64,000 nt of DNA from Abyssibacter sp036156195 (GCA_036156195.1 JAYZUZ010000004.1:62001-126000), one strand, 5' to 3'; counted from the first letter of the stretch, positions 8,972 through 17,870 are shown. Made by a program: numbers and translations. Notes: a model not told the origin generated them from the sequence alone.

Positions 8972-9460
8972 CTAGGCGGCAGGTTTGCGTGCGGGTTTTT
9001 TCGAAACGTACATGCGAATGCGCGCGCGAAAAACGATTTGCCCGCTGGCATCCGTAATGTCCACGGGCGTGCTCAGCGTCTGGCGATCGTCCCAGGTGGT
9101 GGGCAGGTCGACCACGCAGGTTGCGGTCAAATCTGTTTCGGCCTTGGCGACGTAGTCGACCTCCATGCCCTGCGGAATCCAGCGATGCGTCGTTGGCACC
9201 GTCGCTTCGGCGGCCAGGCCGCCCGCCAGCTCGGCCATGTTGCACATGGCGATGGCGTGGAAGGTGCCGATGTGATTCTCGACGCTGCGTCGCTTACGGC
9301 TGGTCACCACACAGCGGCCCGTTTCCAGCGCTTCAATGCGCGGGCGAATGGTCGAAAAATACGGGGCGCGTCGACAAACGCCGCGTGCGAACAGCCACTG
9401 GCCGCCAGGCTTGGTGTTCAGGCGCTGCCAGAGCGCAAGTGTTGGAGGTGCTTTGGTCAT
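8972..9460 (-). CDS. DUF4442 hotdog-fold thioesterase-like protein
   Basis: A 162-residue cytosolic protein with no signal. The helix segment NHIGTFHAIAMCNMAELAGG followed by beta-strand blocks matches the hotdog fold of DUF4442/PaaI-like proteins, which often act on acyl-CoA thioesters. The C-terminal tail is basic (KKPARKPAA). It lies 67 bp from the LolA-like gene and 31 bp from the alpha/beta hydrolase, all on the minus strand, so the genes may be co-transcribed. No substrate can be named from the sequence. Confidence 0.7.
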   Translation of the reverse strand: MTKAPPTLALWQRLNTKPGGQWLFARGVCRRAPYFSTIRPRIEALETGRCVVTSRKRRSVENHIGTFHAIAMCNMAELAGGLAAEATVPTTHRWIPQGMEVDYVAKAETDLTATCVVDLPTTWDDRQTLSTPVDITDASGQIVFRARIRMYVSKKPARKPAA

Positions 9461-9491
9461 GAGTGAGGTTTCTACAGAGGCGGGTGAATGT

Positions 9492-10343
9492 TTATCGCGT
9501 CTTGCCCAGCGCCCGGTCGAGCTGGGAGGTCAGCCAATCCGCAGCCTCATCCCAGCCTGCGCGTGCTGCCGGACGGAAGAAATCAAAGTGCCCCAGTCGG
9601 TCGACGCCCCAGTCTTGTGGGGTGCGTCGCTGAATCTCGACCTGGGCATTGGCGTAAAAGCTGGCCAGCTCGGCAACCGCACGTGGCGGAGCGTAGCGAT
9701 GATCATCGGAGATCTCATACAGGCGAGCCTGCCCGGTCCATTGCGCGAATCCGTCACGCAGCGGCTGGCCCGTGGCATCCGCGATGTAGTGCGGGCCTCG
9801 ACACCAGCGGGCCCATTCGCGTGCCACTGCGCCCGGCAGTGGATCCGGGCCCAGCACGCCGCCTGGCACGTCCCGGCGCACGCTGAGGATGGCCGGTAGC
9901 ACGACGTGCATCATGGTCCACATCCAGGCGCGATCGATGCCATCCCAGAGTCGCCAGTGGCCGGATTGCGCCGAGACGCCGAGTAAGGCGCAGACCGCAG
10001 CGTTCGATGGGCACAAGCCCAGGGCCTGGCCACCAAATGAGTGTCCGACAACGGCGACGGCCGCCGAGGTGTCGCGCAAGTATCGAATCGCGGCATCCAG
10101 GTCGTCTTCAGCCCAGCTCCGCATGGAATCGGGGGGTGGCACTTCGGCACGAGATTGCCCGATGCCGCGGTAGTCCAGCGTCAGCACGCGCAGGCCTCTG
10201 GCTGCCAGGTGCTGGGCAAATCGAGTGTAAAAGCGCTGCGGTACACCGGTGGCTCCGGCCAGGAGTATGGCGCGTTCGCCGTGTCCAAATTCGGTGGCAA
10301 CCAGGGGTGCGCCGTCGTGCGTGACCAGTTGAATGCAGTTCAT
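9492..10343 (-). CDS. alpha/beta hydrolase
   Basis: A 283-residue alpha/beta hydrolase. The strand-turn LTLDYRGIGQS is followed by the nucleophile elbow VVGHSFGGQ (Ser in GHSFG). A late His in GVDRLGHFDFF is the likely catalytic base. This is the arrangement of the 'alpha/beta hydrolase, YheT/KANL3-like' esterases. The start at 10343 (MNCIQLVTHDG) is preferred to 10403 because the extra 20 residues (Trp/Arg-rich) do not look like a domain start. It is transcribed away from the LysR gene's stop at 10413, on the same strand, and may belong to the same unit. Confidence 0.75.
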   Translation of the reverse strand: MNCIQLVTHDGAPLVATEFGHGERAILLAGATGVPQRFYTRFAQHLAARGLRVLTLDYRGIGQSRAEVPPPDSMRSWAEDDLDAAIRYLRDTSAAVAVVGHSFGGQALGLCPSNAAVCALLGVSAQSGHWRLWDGIDRAWMWTMMHVVLPAILSVRRDVPGGVLGPDPLPGAVAREWARWCRGPHYIADATGQPLRDGFAQWTGQARLYEISDDHRYAPPRAVAELASFYANAQVEIQRRTPQDWGVDRLGHFDFFRPAARAGWDEAADWLTSQLDRALGKTR

Positions 10344-10412
10344 GATCCAGAGCGTAGAGGGCCGCTCCGGTAGCCACAAACAAAACTTTCTCGCCAGCCA
10401 CATGAATTCTGC

Positions 10413-11315
10413 TCATGTGAATTCCGGCAGCGCCAGCAGCCAGTGGCGGAAGGCCTGTAGGGCCGGCCAGTCGGCATCACGGCGGCGATAGAGCATGTTG
10501 TACTGCTGTGCGATCGGCAGCGATCCCTCCGCTGCGATGCATAGTCGGCCGCTGCGTAACCAGCCCTCGACAGCAGGGAACAGGCCTAGCGCGATACCCA
10601 AGCCTTGCTCTGCGGCACGCAGCAACGAGAGGTAGCTGTCGAACCAGATACCACCCGCCAGTGCCGCTGCGTCAAGGCCGGTGTGCTGTGCCCAGGCAGT
10701 CCAGGCATCTGGGACGGCCGTGGAATGCAGCAGAGTGACCTGATCGAAGCGCAGTTCGCCGTCTCCCGCCAACGCGCGGTGCAGGCCGGGCGCGCAGACC
10801 GGGCGCGCCGACATGGACAGTAGTGGCTCCAGGGCCAGTGTCGTGGATTCTGCTCCGCCAAAGCGCAGGGCGATGTCGGCTTCGTCGGCCTCCAGGTCCG
10901 CCAGCCGCATGGACGTTTCCACGCGGATGTCCAGTTCGGGGTGGCGTTGATGAAAATCCGGCAGGGCGGGGATAACCACCTCGCTGGCGATAAACGGGCC
11001 CAGCGTAATTCTGAGCAGTTTCCGGTCCGTTGCAGGTTGCGTAGCGGCCGTAGCCTCGTCCAGTTTGGCCAGCGCGGCTTCACACGCTCGGCTGTACTGC
11101 AGCCCGGCAGCGGTGAGGCGTGTTCCATGTGGGCTGCGTTCGACCAGGACAACGCCGAGACGGGTTTGCAGGTCTCGCATCTGATGGCTGACCGCCGATG
11201 GCGTGACATGCAGGGCGTCCGCGGCTTCCCGATACGAGCCGCGCCTGGCCACTTCGCAGAGCGTGCGCAGCAGGTGGAGTGGTGGTGTTCGCGGTGGATG
11301 CACAGGACCGGACAT
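10413..11315 (-). CDS. LysR-family transcriptional regulator (GcvA-like)
   Basis: A 300-residue LysR regulator. The N-terminal winged helix-turn-helix (about residues 14-75) includes GSYREAADALHVTPSAVSHQ, the family's recognition-helix signature. A substrate-binding domain of the GcvA/AmpR-like branch follows (ADIALRFG). The hydrolase gene 69 bp downstream on the same strand may be its target or an operon partner. The start ATG is immediately adjacent to the ompA terminator, so the transcript of this gene must begin within or just downstream of that hairpin region. Confidence 0.85.
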   Translation of the reverse strand: MSGPVHPPRTPPLHLLRTLCEVARRGSYREAADALHVTPSAVSHQMRDLQTRLGVVLVERSPHGTRLTAAGLQYSRACEAALAKLDEATAATQPATDRKLLRITLGPFIASEVVIPALPDFHQRHPELDIRVETSMRLADLEADEADIALRFGGAESTTLALEPLLSMSARPVCAPGLHRALAGDGELRFDQVTLLHSTAVPDAWTAWAQHTGLDAAALAGGIWFDSYLSLLRAAEQGLGIALGLFPAVEGWLRSGRLCIAAEGSLPIAQQYNMLYRRRDADWPALQAFRHWLLALPEFT

Positions 11316-11349
11316 AAAAAACGCCCGGCCGCACGAGGCGACCGGGCGT
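11316..11349 (-). terminator. intrinsic terminator of the ompA-like gene
   Basis: Read on the minus strand, an 11-bp GC-rich stem (ACGCCCGGTCG pairing with CGGCCGGGCGT) is followed by a T run. It starts about 19 nt after the ompA-like stop codon, and its end touches the LysR start codon. Confidence 0.85.
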
Positions 11350-11367
11350 CGGGTCTTCAGTCAGGCC

Positions 11368-12801
11368 CTAGCGCAGGACGCGGATTTCAACGCGTCGGTT
11401 CAGCGCGCGACCTTCCTTCGTGTCATTCGACGCGATGGGGTTGGACTCGCCCAGGCCGGTGGCCTTCAGGCGGCTGGCCTCGATACCGGTCGCAATCAGG
11501 TAGTTGCGGACGGCTTCCGCACGCTTCTGCGACAGCGAGCGGTTGTACGAGGCGGCGCCGACACTGTCGGTATGGCCGTTGATCTGGATCGAGAAGTTCG
11601 GCGATTGACGCATGGTTTCGGCAATCGCATCCAGGATCCGGGTGGCGTTGGGAGCCAGCTTCGAGGAGTTGGTCTCGAAGTTCACGCCCTTGAGCACCAG
11701 GCTTTGATCAGCAGCACAGCCGTTGGTCATCACCTCTGCACCGGCCGGCGTGTTGTCGCACTGGTCCATCTTGTCGCTCACGCCATCGGCGTCAGCATCA
11801 GCGGAACAGCCATTGGCATCAACCGCAATGTTGCTCGGTGTGGCAGCACAACGGTCACGGGCATCGGGGACGCCGTCGCCGTCGGAATCCAGTTCACAAC
11901 CCGATTCGTCCACCGGCATGCCGGCAGCGGTTTCGGGGCAGCGGTCCAGGGCATCGCCAACGCCGTCGCCGTCGCTGTCGAAGACACAGCCACGCTCATC
12001 GACCGAACTGTTCGGCAAGGTGCCGGGGCAGGCGTCGACATAGTCGGCTACGCCGTCAGCATCCGTGTCGTAGGGGCAACCACTGGCGCCGACCGGAATG
12101 TTTGCTGGCGTGGTCGGGCACGCGTCATTGGCATCAGGGACACCATCCTTGTCGCTGTCGGGGTTACCAAACCGCAGCGGCGAGCGAATACCCAGATACA
12201 CCTTGTGCGCGCTGTATTCGGTGTCGACGTTGCCGACCTCCGGATCGCCACCCATGACAAAGCGGTAGTCCAGCGACAGTGACAGCAAATTCTTCAGCGG
12301 CAGCAAGATACCGCTGCCGATCTGCAGGGCGGTGATCATGTCGTCGTCAGAGAACGCGGTGAGCCCGCTGCCGGCGACCTGGTAGTCCTCCAGGCTGTAC
12401 TGGACGAGGCCCAGACCACCCCCGAAATAGGGATACAGGGTGCCGACACGGCCGAAGCGTGAGGTCGGGACCAGGTCGTACCAGAGGTTGGCGAACAGCG
12501 ATGCAGTGGTCAGCTCACCCGAGGTGCTGTCCGTGCTGACATCGGCCTTGCCCAGGCTGAGGGAGGCCTCAGGGCGCAGCGCGCCAACCAGGTCATAGCC
12601 GATCCGGCTATCGAGCCCGAAGCCGGCGTCAAACGAATTGGTGCCCCGGAATGCGCTGGAGCTGACATCCGCATCGGTGGGTACATCCAGACCAATGCCG
12701 ACGCTGCTGTACCAGCCGGCGGCGTTGTCCGCGAATGCGGTGGCAGAAGTCGTGGCGCAAATGGCAGCGAGGCCAATACGGCACAAGAAACCCTTTCTCA
12801 T
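11368..12801 (-). CDS. OmpA-family outer membrane protein with thrombospondin type 3 repeats
   Basis: A 477-residue outer membrane protein. The signal peptide ends at ATAFA. An OmpA-like 8-stranded beta-barrel region follows (about residues 25-195). Next come at least five calcium-binding thrombospondin type 3 repeats of the form DxDxDGVxDxxDxCP (about 200-345), then a C-terminal OmpA/Pal peptidoglycan-binding domain (about 365-477) with INGHTDSVGAASYN and RRVEIRVL. This is the OprF/OmpA architecture that links the outer membrane to murein. The start at 12801 was chosen because it places the basic MRKGF directly before the signal core. Confidence 0.92.
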   Translation of the reverse strand: MRKGFLCRIGLAAICATTSATAFADNAAGWYSSVGIGLDVPTDADVSSSAFRGTNSFDAGFGLDSRIGYDLVGALRPEASLSLGKADVSTDSTSGELTTASLFANLWYDLVPTSRFGRVGTLYPYFGGGLGLVQYSLEDYQVAGSGLTAFSDDDMITALQIGSGILLPLKNLLSLSLDYRFVMGGDPEVGNVDTEYSAHKVYLGIRSPLRFGNPDSDKDGVPDANDACPTTPANIPVGASGCPYDTDADGVADYVDACPGTLPNSSVDERGCVFDSDGDGVGDALDRCPETAAGMPVDESGCELDSDGDGVPDARDRCAATPSNIAVDANGCSADADADGVSDKMDQCDNTPAGAEVMTNGCAADQSLVLKGVNFETNSSKLAPNATRILDAIAETMRQSPNFSIQINGHTDSVGAASYNRSLSQKRAEAVRNYLIATGIEASRLKATGLGESNPIASNDTKEGRALNRRVEIRVLR

Positions 12802-12844
12802 AAGACGGTGTCCCCAAGCGTTCGACGGAAGTGACAGGCATACA

Positions 12845-13489
12845 TTAGCCAATCTTTTGCAATGCGTCATTTGTGCCAGTCATCCATTCTGCCGATTCCA
12901 GCACATCACAGCCCAGCCTCACGCGGTCCCCGGGTACCAGTGGCCCCACGCCTGCAGGCGTTCCGGTGTAAATCAGGTCTCCAGGCTGCAGTGCCCAGGT
13001 CCGCGAAAGAATGCTGATGATGCGTTCAACACTGAACAACATATGCGCCGTCTCACCGCGCTGGCGTAATTCGCCATTGACATGGCATGTGAAAGCAATG
13101 GCGTTGAGCGCGATGCTGCCGTCCCAGGGCCTTAAGGGTCCCAACGGGGCGGCATGGTCGAAGGCCTTGGCCAATTCCCAGGGTTTGCCGGCCTGCCGCA
13201 GCCGGGTCTGCTCGTCGCGTAGCGTCAGGTCCAGCCCCAGGCCCAGGGCATCAATCAGTGCGCTCGCCGACTCCGAGGGGACGTGATGGCCAGGCTGGCC
13301 GATACGCACCACCAGTTCGGCTTCATGGTGGACGGCGCCCCGTCCGGTCGGCAGGAGGATCTGGGTGCCGACTGGCACCAGGCAGCTGGCGGGTTTCATG
13401 AAAACCACGCAGTCGCCATCTTCCGGGTGGCCCAGTTCGCGGATGTGCTCAACGTAGTTACGACCAATACAGAAAATACGGGCGGACAT
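12845..13489 (-). CDS. fumarylacetoacetate hydrolase (FAH) family protein
   Basis: A 214-residue single-domain FAH-fold enzyme. It shows the metal-binding acidic residues in HHEAELVVRIG, a conserved Lys in FMKPASCLV and the C-terminal IYTGTPAGVGPLVPGD. Members act on acylpyruvates, oxaloacetate or related 2-oxo acids (YcgM/FAHD1-like). The ATG at 13489 is set by a strong AAGGAG Shine-Dalgarno 6 nt upstream; an in-frame ATG 8 codons earlier lacks one. It lies downstream of the pckA terminator on the same strand. If it is an oxaloacetate decarboxylase it would share a metabolite with PckA, but this is only suggestive. Confidence 0.83.
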   Translation of the reverse strand: MSARIFCIGRNYVEHIRELGHPEDGDCVVFMKPASCLVPVGTQILLPTGRGAVHHEAELVVRIGQPGHHVPSESASALIDALGLGLDLTLRDEQTRLRQAGKPWELAKAFDHAAPLGPLRPWDGSIALNAIAFTCHVNGELRQRGETAHMLFSVERIISILSRTWALQPGDLIYTGTPAGVGPLVPGDRVRLGCDVLESAEWMTGTNDALQKIG

Positions 13490-13513
13490 GGGGGCTCCTT
13501 GGGTGGGGGGCAT

Positions 13514-13550
13514 AAAAAAACCGGCGCACCCTGATCAGGGTACGCCGGCT
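13514..13550 (-). terminator. intrinsic terminator of pckA
   Basis: On the minus strand a stem CCGGCG / CGCCGG continues after one mismatch into ACCCTGATCAGGGT and is followed by seven T residues. It begins about 35 nt after the pckA stop codon. Confidence 0.9.
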
Positions 13551-13584
13551 CTGCGTCGCCCGCTGTAGCGAACGATACCTCGGG

Positions 13585-15243
13585 TTACATGACGGCGGGG
13601 ATGCCCAGCGCGCCCAGGCCCTTGGCCTCGTAGTTGTCGCGGAACATCTGACGCAGCTTCTCGGCCTGCGCGTCATACGCCGCCTTGTCTTCCCAGGTGT
13701 CACGCGGATTCAGGATTTCCGCAGGCACGTCCGGGCAGCTGGTCGGTACGCGCAGGTTGAAGATCGGGTGGGTCTGGTACTCGACCTTGTCGTCGTCAAG
13801 CTGACCTTCGAGCGCGGCATTGAGCAGCGCGCGGGTGTGCTTGATCGAAATACGCTTGCCGACGCCGTAGACACCGCCGGACCAGCCGGTATTCAGCAGG
13901 ATGCAGCGCGCGTTGTGCTGCTTCATCTTCTGCGCCAGCAGCTCGGCGTAGACACTGGGCGGACGCGACATGAACGGGGCGCCAAAGCAGGCGGAGAACG
14001 CGGCCTGCGGCTCGGTGACGCCGACTTCGGTGCCGGCCAGCTTGGCGGTGAAGCCCGAGACAAAGTGGTACATCGCCTGCTCGGAATCCAGCACTGACAC
14101 CGGCGGCAAGACGCCAAAGGCATCGGCGGTCAGGAAAATGATGGTTTCGGGGTGCGGGCCGCGTGCGCCGTCGGCGACGTTGGGGTTGCACTCCAGCGGA
14201 TAGGAGAAACGGGTGTTCTCGGTGATGGAGCCATCCGTCAGGTCCAGTTCCTGCGGATCGGTCTCTTCCATCGGCTTGCCGGGCAGCGGCGGCACGTTCT
14301 CGATGATCGTGCCCGGCATGGACAGGGCGGCGGCGATAATGGGCTCGGCCTCTTTGTCCAGGTCGATCAGCTTGGCGTAGCAGCCGCCTTCGAAGTTCGA
14401 TACGCCGTCCTTGGTCCAGGCGTGCTCGTCGTCGCCGATGAGCTCGCGGTCGGGGTCGGCCGACAAGGTCGTCTTACCCGTGCCCGACAGGCCGAACAGC
14501 ACTGCGCCATCGCCGCGCTTGCCGACATTGGCGGAGCTGTGCATCGACAGTTCGCCCATGCCTGGGAGCACGTAGTTCATCACCGTAAACATGGTCTTCT
14601 TGTTCACGCCACAGTAGTCGGCGCGGCCCAGGACCAGCCCGATCTTGTTCTTGACGTCCATGATGACGGCGCGCTTGGACAGGGTGCCGTCCCGCTCCGG
14701 GTCGCAGTGGAACGAGGGGACGTTGATCAGCGTCCAGCGCTTGTCTTCCTCGTTGTCCACGCCTTCAACGCCGTGGGCAAACATGTTCTTGGCGAACATG
14801 GCATGCGTGGCGTACTCACCGACAAAGCGGTAGGGCATGGCGTAGGCCGGATCCCAGCCGCAGTACACGTCTTCGACGTACAGGCGTGCGTTCTTTGCGT
14901 TCAGGTGGGCGACAACGCGTTCCAACAGGGGGGCGAAGTGCTTGGGATCGAACTTCTTAAAGTCCTTCTTCCACCAGATCTCGTCTTCGATCTCCGGCCA
15001 GGCCACCGCGAAGGTGTCCTGCACGGGGCGGCCGGTGCAGCTGGGGTCGGTGTAGTAGACCAGCGGCCCATTGACGCCCAACTTGGTGGCATACGCCTTG
15101 GGTTCGTCATCCGGCCCATCGGCGCGGATGCGGCCGCGATCGTTTGCGATCGCCTCGGAAAACAGCTCTTCCTTCGACAGGTTGTAGTGATAGTCGACGG
15201 TATCGAGCCCGAATTTTTCTTTCAGCGTCGTCCGAAAATCCAT
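13585..15243 (-). CDS. pckA: phosphoenolpyruvate carboxykinase (ATP)
   Basis: Converts oxaloacetate plus ATP to phosphoenolpyruvate plus CO2, the first committed step of gluconeogenesis. The 552 residues include the kinase-1a P-loop GLSGTGKTTLS, the metal site segment MHSSANVGKRGD, and LIGDDEHAW downstream, as in ATP-dependent PckA. The ATG at 15243 (MDFRTTLKEKFG) fits family length; a 27-residue extension is open upstream but reads through a terminator-like hairpin. It has its own downstream terminator and so is probably monocistronic. Confidence 0.95.
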   Translation of the reverse strand: MDFRTTLKEKFGLDTVDYHYNLSKEELFSEAIANDRGRIRADGPDDEPKAYATKLGVNGPLVYYTDPSCTGRPVQDTFAVAWPEIEDEIWWKKDFKKFDPKHFAPLLERVVAHLNAKNARLYVEDVYCGWDPAYAMPYRFVGEYATHAMFAKNMFAHGVEGVDNEEDKRWTLINVPSFHCDPERDGTLSKRAVIMDVKNKIGLVLGRADYCGVNKKTMFTVMNYVLPGMGELSMHSSANVGKRGDGAVLFGLSGTGKTTLSADPDRELIGDDEHAWTKDGVSNFEGGCYAKLIDLDKEAEPIIAAALSMPGTIIENVPPLPGKPMEETDPQELDLTDGSITENTRFSYPLECNPNVADGARGPHPETIIFLTADAFGVLPPVSVLDSEQAMYHFVSGFTAKLAGTEVGVTEPQAAFSACFGAPFMSRPPSVYAELLAQKMKQHNARCILLNTGWSGGVYGVGKRISIKHTRALLNAALEGQLDDDKVEYQTHPIFNLRVPTSCPDVPAEILNPRDTWEDKAAYDAQAEKLRQMFRDNYEAKGLGALGIPAVM

Positions 15244-15271
15244 GTGCTGTGTGTCCGTAAGATAAGCCAAC

Positions 15272-15297
15272 AAAAAGACCCGCCAGCGGCGGGTTGA
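15272..15297 (-). terminator. intrinsic terminator-like hairpin just upstream of pckA
   Basis: On the minus strand a 7-bp stem ACCCGCC / GGCGGGT with a 3-nt loop is followed by CTTTTTG. It lies only about 29 nt before the pckA start and about 240 nt after the ggpPS stop. It may terminate ggpPS read-through or, if the pckA promoter is upstream of it, attenuate pckA. No -10 with a good -35 is obvious in the 29-nt gap. Confidence 0.65.
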
Positions 15298-15490
15298 GTT
15301 CGATGGGGCGCCGGATGATGGCATCGGCAGCCAGCCCTGCGTGCAAACCCCCGTTCAGCGCATGCGCGAAGGATTTGCCCGGTGAAACTGAGAGCCTGAA
15401 ACACCGGTCAGGTGGTGGTTTCAGCCCGAAAAACGGGGCACAGAGAGTACCTTCGGAGGACGCTTACCGCAACCGCTGGCGCGCTGCAAG

Positions 15491-15523
15491 CCCGGCAACC
15501 GTGCACTGGCGCACGGTGCCGGG
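15491..15523 (-). other. strong stem-loop after ggpPS
   Basis: A 13-bp stem with one bulged A (CCCGGCA-A-CCGTGC pairing with GCACGGTGCCGGG) lies 10 nt after the ggpPS stop codon. There is no T run on the minus-strand side, so it is more likely a 3'-end stabilising or Rho-associated structure than an intrinsic terminator. The rest of the 290-nt gap up to pckA shows no gene. Confidence 0.5.
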
Positions 15524-15533
15524 AGGCCCGCTG

Positions 15534-17870
15534 CTAGGCCGGGGTGTAGCGCGACTTGTCCGACGTTGCCACGGCATGTGCCGCATAAACCCGAGCCATC
15601 TTGGTGCTGGGGTCGTTGATAATGCGCTGGCGCCTCTTGGCTGCTGTCTTGACGGCCTGGATGAAGTCCTGGCCCCAGGTTTCCAGGTCGTGATGCATGA
15701 CCACGTCGGCCATCTGGGCGATGCGGTCACGGCGCTCTGCATCGCCCAGCGTCAGTGCGCGGTAGAGCTGATGCATCATGTCCACTTCGTCGTAGGGATT
15801 GGTGCGAATGGCGCCTTCCAGTTCGACCGCGGCGCCGGCAAACTCCGAGAGCACAAGTACGCCTTTGCCATGGGTCAGTCCCTGCACGGCGGCGTATTCC
15901 TTGGCGACCAGGTTCAGGCCATCTCGCAGCGGGGTGATCCAGCCCACATCGGCCACGGCGTAGTAGGCCAACACATCTTCGAAGGGCATGGAACGGAAGA
16001 AGAATCGCACCGGCGTCCAATCCAGCTTGGCGAAGCGGCCGTTGATACGCCCCACGGCATATTCGACCTGCTGCTGGATCTCCTCGTAGATCTTCATGCC
16101 GCGGGCGGCGGGGGTCACGATATCCACGAAGGTGACCTTGCCGTGCAGCTCGGGGTTCTCCTCCAGTAGCCGTTCAAAGGCCTCAAGCTTGGCGAGCGGG
16201 CCTTTGGTGTAGTCCAGGCGCTCCACCGACAGCACGACTCGCTTGCCCTGTAATTCCTCGCGCAGGCCGGCCATGCGCTGTTGCACCTGTTCGCTTTCGA
16301 CCAGAGAGCGGATGCGGTTGGCGCTGACTCCGATGGGGTGGGCGCCCATGTGCACGACATGATCCTCCGACACCTTGATGCCCGTGGTCATCTCATCCAG
16401 CCCCAGGGCACAGTCGTAGGTCAGGAATCGCGGCGCGCAGTTCTGGCGTTCCAGGACTTCGACAGGGAAGTTCGAACGCACGACATCGACAAAATTCTCC
16501 AGGTGCCGGGGAATGTGGAAGCCGACGTAGTCGCATTGCAGCAGGCTGCCCACGATCTGCCGGCGCCAGGGGATGACGTTGAAAATCTCCGACGACGGAA
16601 AATACGTGTGATGGAAGAACGCGATCCGCAAGTCCGGCCGCAGCTTGCGTAAATGTGCGGGCACCATCCACAGGTTGTAGTCGTGAATCCAGATGACGGC
16701 GCCTTCATCGGCTTCGGCCGCTGTCCGCTCCGCGAAGATCCGGTTGATCTCCACGTAGTGCTGCCAGTCATCGTGATTGAAATGGGTACGCTCGATAAAC
16801 GTATGGATCGTCGGCCACAGCGCTTCCTTGGAAAACGTCTTGTAGAAGCGCTGGACGTCCTGGCTGGTCAGCGGCACGCGGGAGACCAGTAACTCCGGGT
16901 AGGCCTCCTCGTCGACCATGGTGTGGTCCTGGAATTCCTCCGGATTCCGTGTGTCCTGCTGCGACCAGGCGATCCACATGCCAGTCCGCCCACCCTCAAA
17001 CAGGGAGAGCAGGCTGGGCATGATCCCGTTCGGGCTCTTGGGTCGCCGGTGGACCAGCTTGCCATCTACCATGTGCTCTTCGTAGGGCAGACGGTGATAG
17101 ACCATGATGAGCTGGGAGGATCCGCGCTCCTGTTGTGCTCGCGTCAGGTCTTCGATGGCCTTGGGGCCCAGAAACTGGAAATAGCTGAAGGCATCCAGAA
17201 TGGCGCCGGCGCCGGAGGCTTCGGAGTGGTAGACCTGGGACATCCGCTGAGTGGCGTCCACCAGGCGCTGCTCTGCGGCGCCGACCACCACGCCCTTGTA
17301 GCCCGTCTCAAACATCGGCAAATCATTCAGGGTGTCGCCGGCCACCAGAACCCGAGCGGGGTCCATTTCCAGCAGCGCGACCAGCTTCATCAGGGTCGTG
17401 CCCTTGTTGACGCCGGCGGGCAGGATATCCAGATACTTGTCAGCTGAGTGCAGCACCTCGCAGCCCAGGGGCTCGACAGCATCGCGCACGGGCTGCGGGT
17501 CGAAGCCCGGCGGAACGAAGAATGAGCAGCGACGTTGCTGCGGCACTTCCTGGCGCTCCAGGCCGTCCAGGTTCTCGATCGCCTCAAGCACGGCAGGTTC
17601 GCCAGGCCACGTCTGATTGATCTCGGATTGGATGGGCTGCACCGGCTCGAGGGTGTCGCCGTGCACGATCGTCGTGCCGACATCGCAGATCACGTATTTC
17701 GGCGTCGGAATCGTCGGGTCGTAAATCAACGGGACCACGTGTTCGAAGCCGCGACCCGTGACAAACACGAGCGTGACCTCAGGTTGGCGTGGCAGGAATC
17801 GGTACAGGCGCATGCGGTCGGACTGGCGTCCGCCCAGAAACGTGCCGTCGAGATCAGTCGCTAGAAGCAT
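15534..17870 (-). CDS. ggpPS: bifunctional glucosylglycerol-phosphate phosphatase/synthase
   Basis: A 778-residue two-domain enzyme for the compatible solute glucosylglycerol. The N-terminal domain (about 1-245) is a HAD phosphatase with DLDGTFLGG (Asp nucleophile) and GDTLNDLPMF, similar to sucrose-phosphatase-type HADs. The C-terminal domain (about 255-760) is a GT20 glycosyltransferase: KSPNGIMPSLLSLF, WIHDYNLWMVPAHLR, VERLDYTKGP and TPLRDGLNLVAKEY. The YHRLPYEEH ... SPNGI start of the GT20 part is like GgpS rather than OtsA. The same HAD-GgpS order is known for GgpPS of Pseudomonas anguilliseptica. A trehalose-6-phosphate enzyme is the main alternative. Confidence 0.8.
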   Translation of the reverse strand: MLLATDLDGTFLGGRQSDRMRLYRFLPRQPEVTLVFVTGRGFEHVVPLIYDPTIPTPKYVICDVGTTIVHGDTLEPVQPIQSEINQTWPGEPAVLEAIENLDGLERQEVPQQRRCSFFVPPGFDPQPVRDAVEPLGCEVLHSADKYLDILPAGVNKGTTLMKLVALLEMDPARVLVAGDTLNDLPMFETGYKGVVVGAAEQRLVDATQRMSQVYHSEASGAGAILDAFSYFQFLGPKAIEDLTRAQQERGSSQLIMVYHRLPYEEHMVDGKLVHRRPKSPNGIMPSLLSLFEGGRTGMWIAWSQQDTRNPEEFQDHTMVDEEAYPELLVSRVPLTSQDVQRFYKTFSKEALWPTIHTFIERTHFNHDDWQHYVEINRIFAERTAAEADEGAVIWIHDYNLWMVPAHLRKLRPDLRIAFFHHTYFPSSEIFNVIPWRRQIVGSLLQCDYVGFHIPRHLENFVDVVRSNFPVEVLERQNCAPRFLTYDCALGLDEMTTGIKVSEDHVVHMGAHPIGVSANRIRSLVESEQVQQRMAGLREELQGKRVVLSVERLDYTKGPLAKLEAFERLLEENPELHGKVTFVDIVTPAARGMKIYEEIQQQVEYAVGRINGRFAKLDWTPVRFFFRSMPFEDVLAYYAVADVGWITPLRDGLNLVAKEYAAVQGLTHGKGVLVLSEFAGAAVELEGAIRTNPYDEVDMMHQLYRALTLGDAERRDRIAQMADVVMHHDLETWGQDFIQAVKTAAKRRQRIINDPSTKMARVYAAHAVATSDKSRYTPA

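Noticed and set aside
11203..12282. 359-codon plus-strand frame opposite the OmpA/TSP3 gene
   Set aside because: Antisense shadow of the repetitive GC-rich calcium-binding repeats. The minus-strand protein has signal peptide, repeats, OmpA domain and terminator.
15534..17870. Assignment as trehalose-6-phosphate synthase/phosphatase (OtsAB fusion)
   Set aside because: The phosphatase is N-terminal and sucrose-phosphatase-like, and the GT20 start (YHRLPYEEH ... SPNGI) fits GgpS better than OtsA. Kept as an alternative in the entry.
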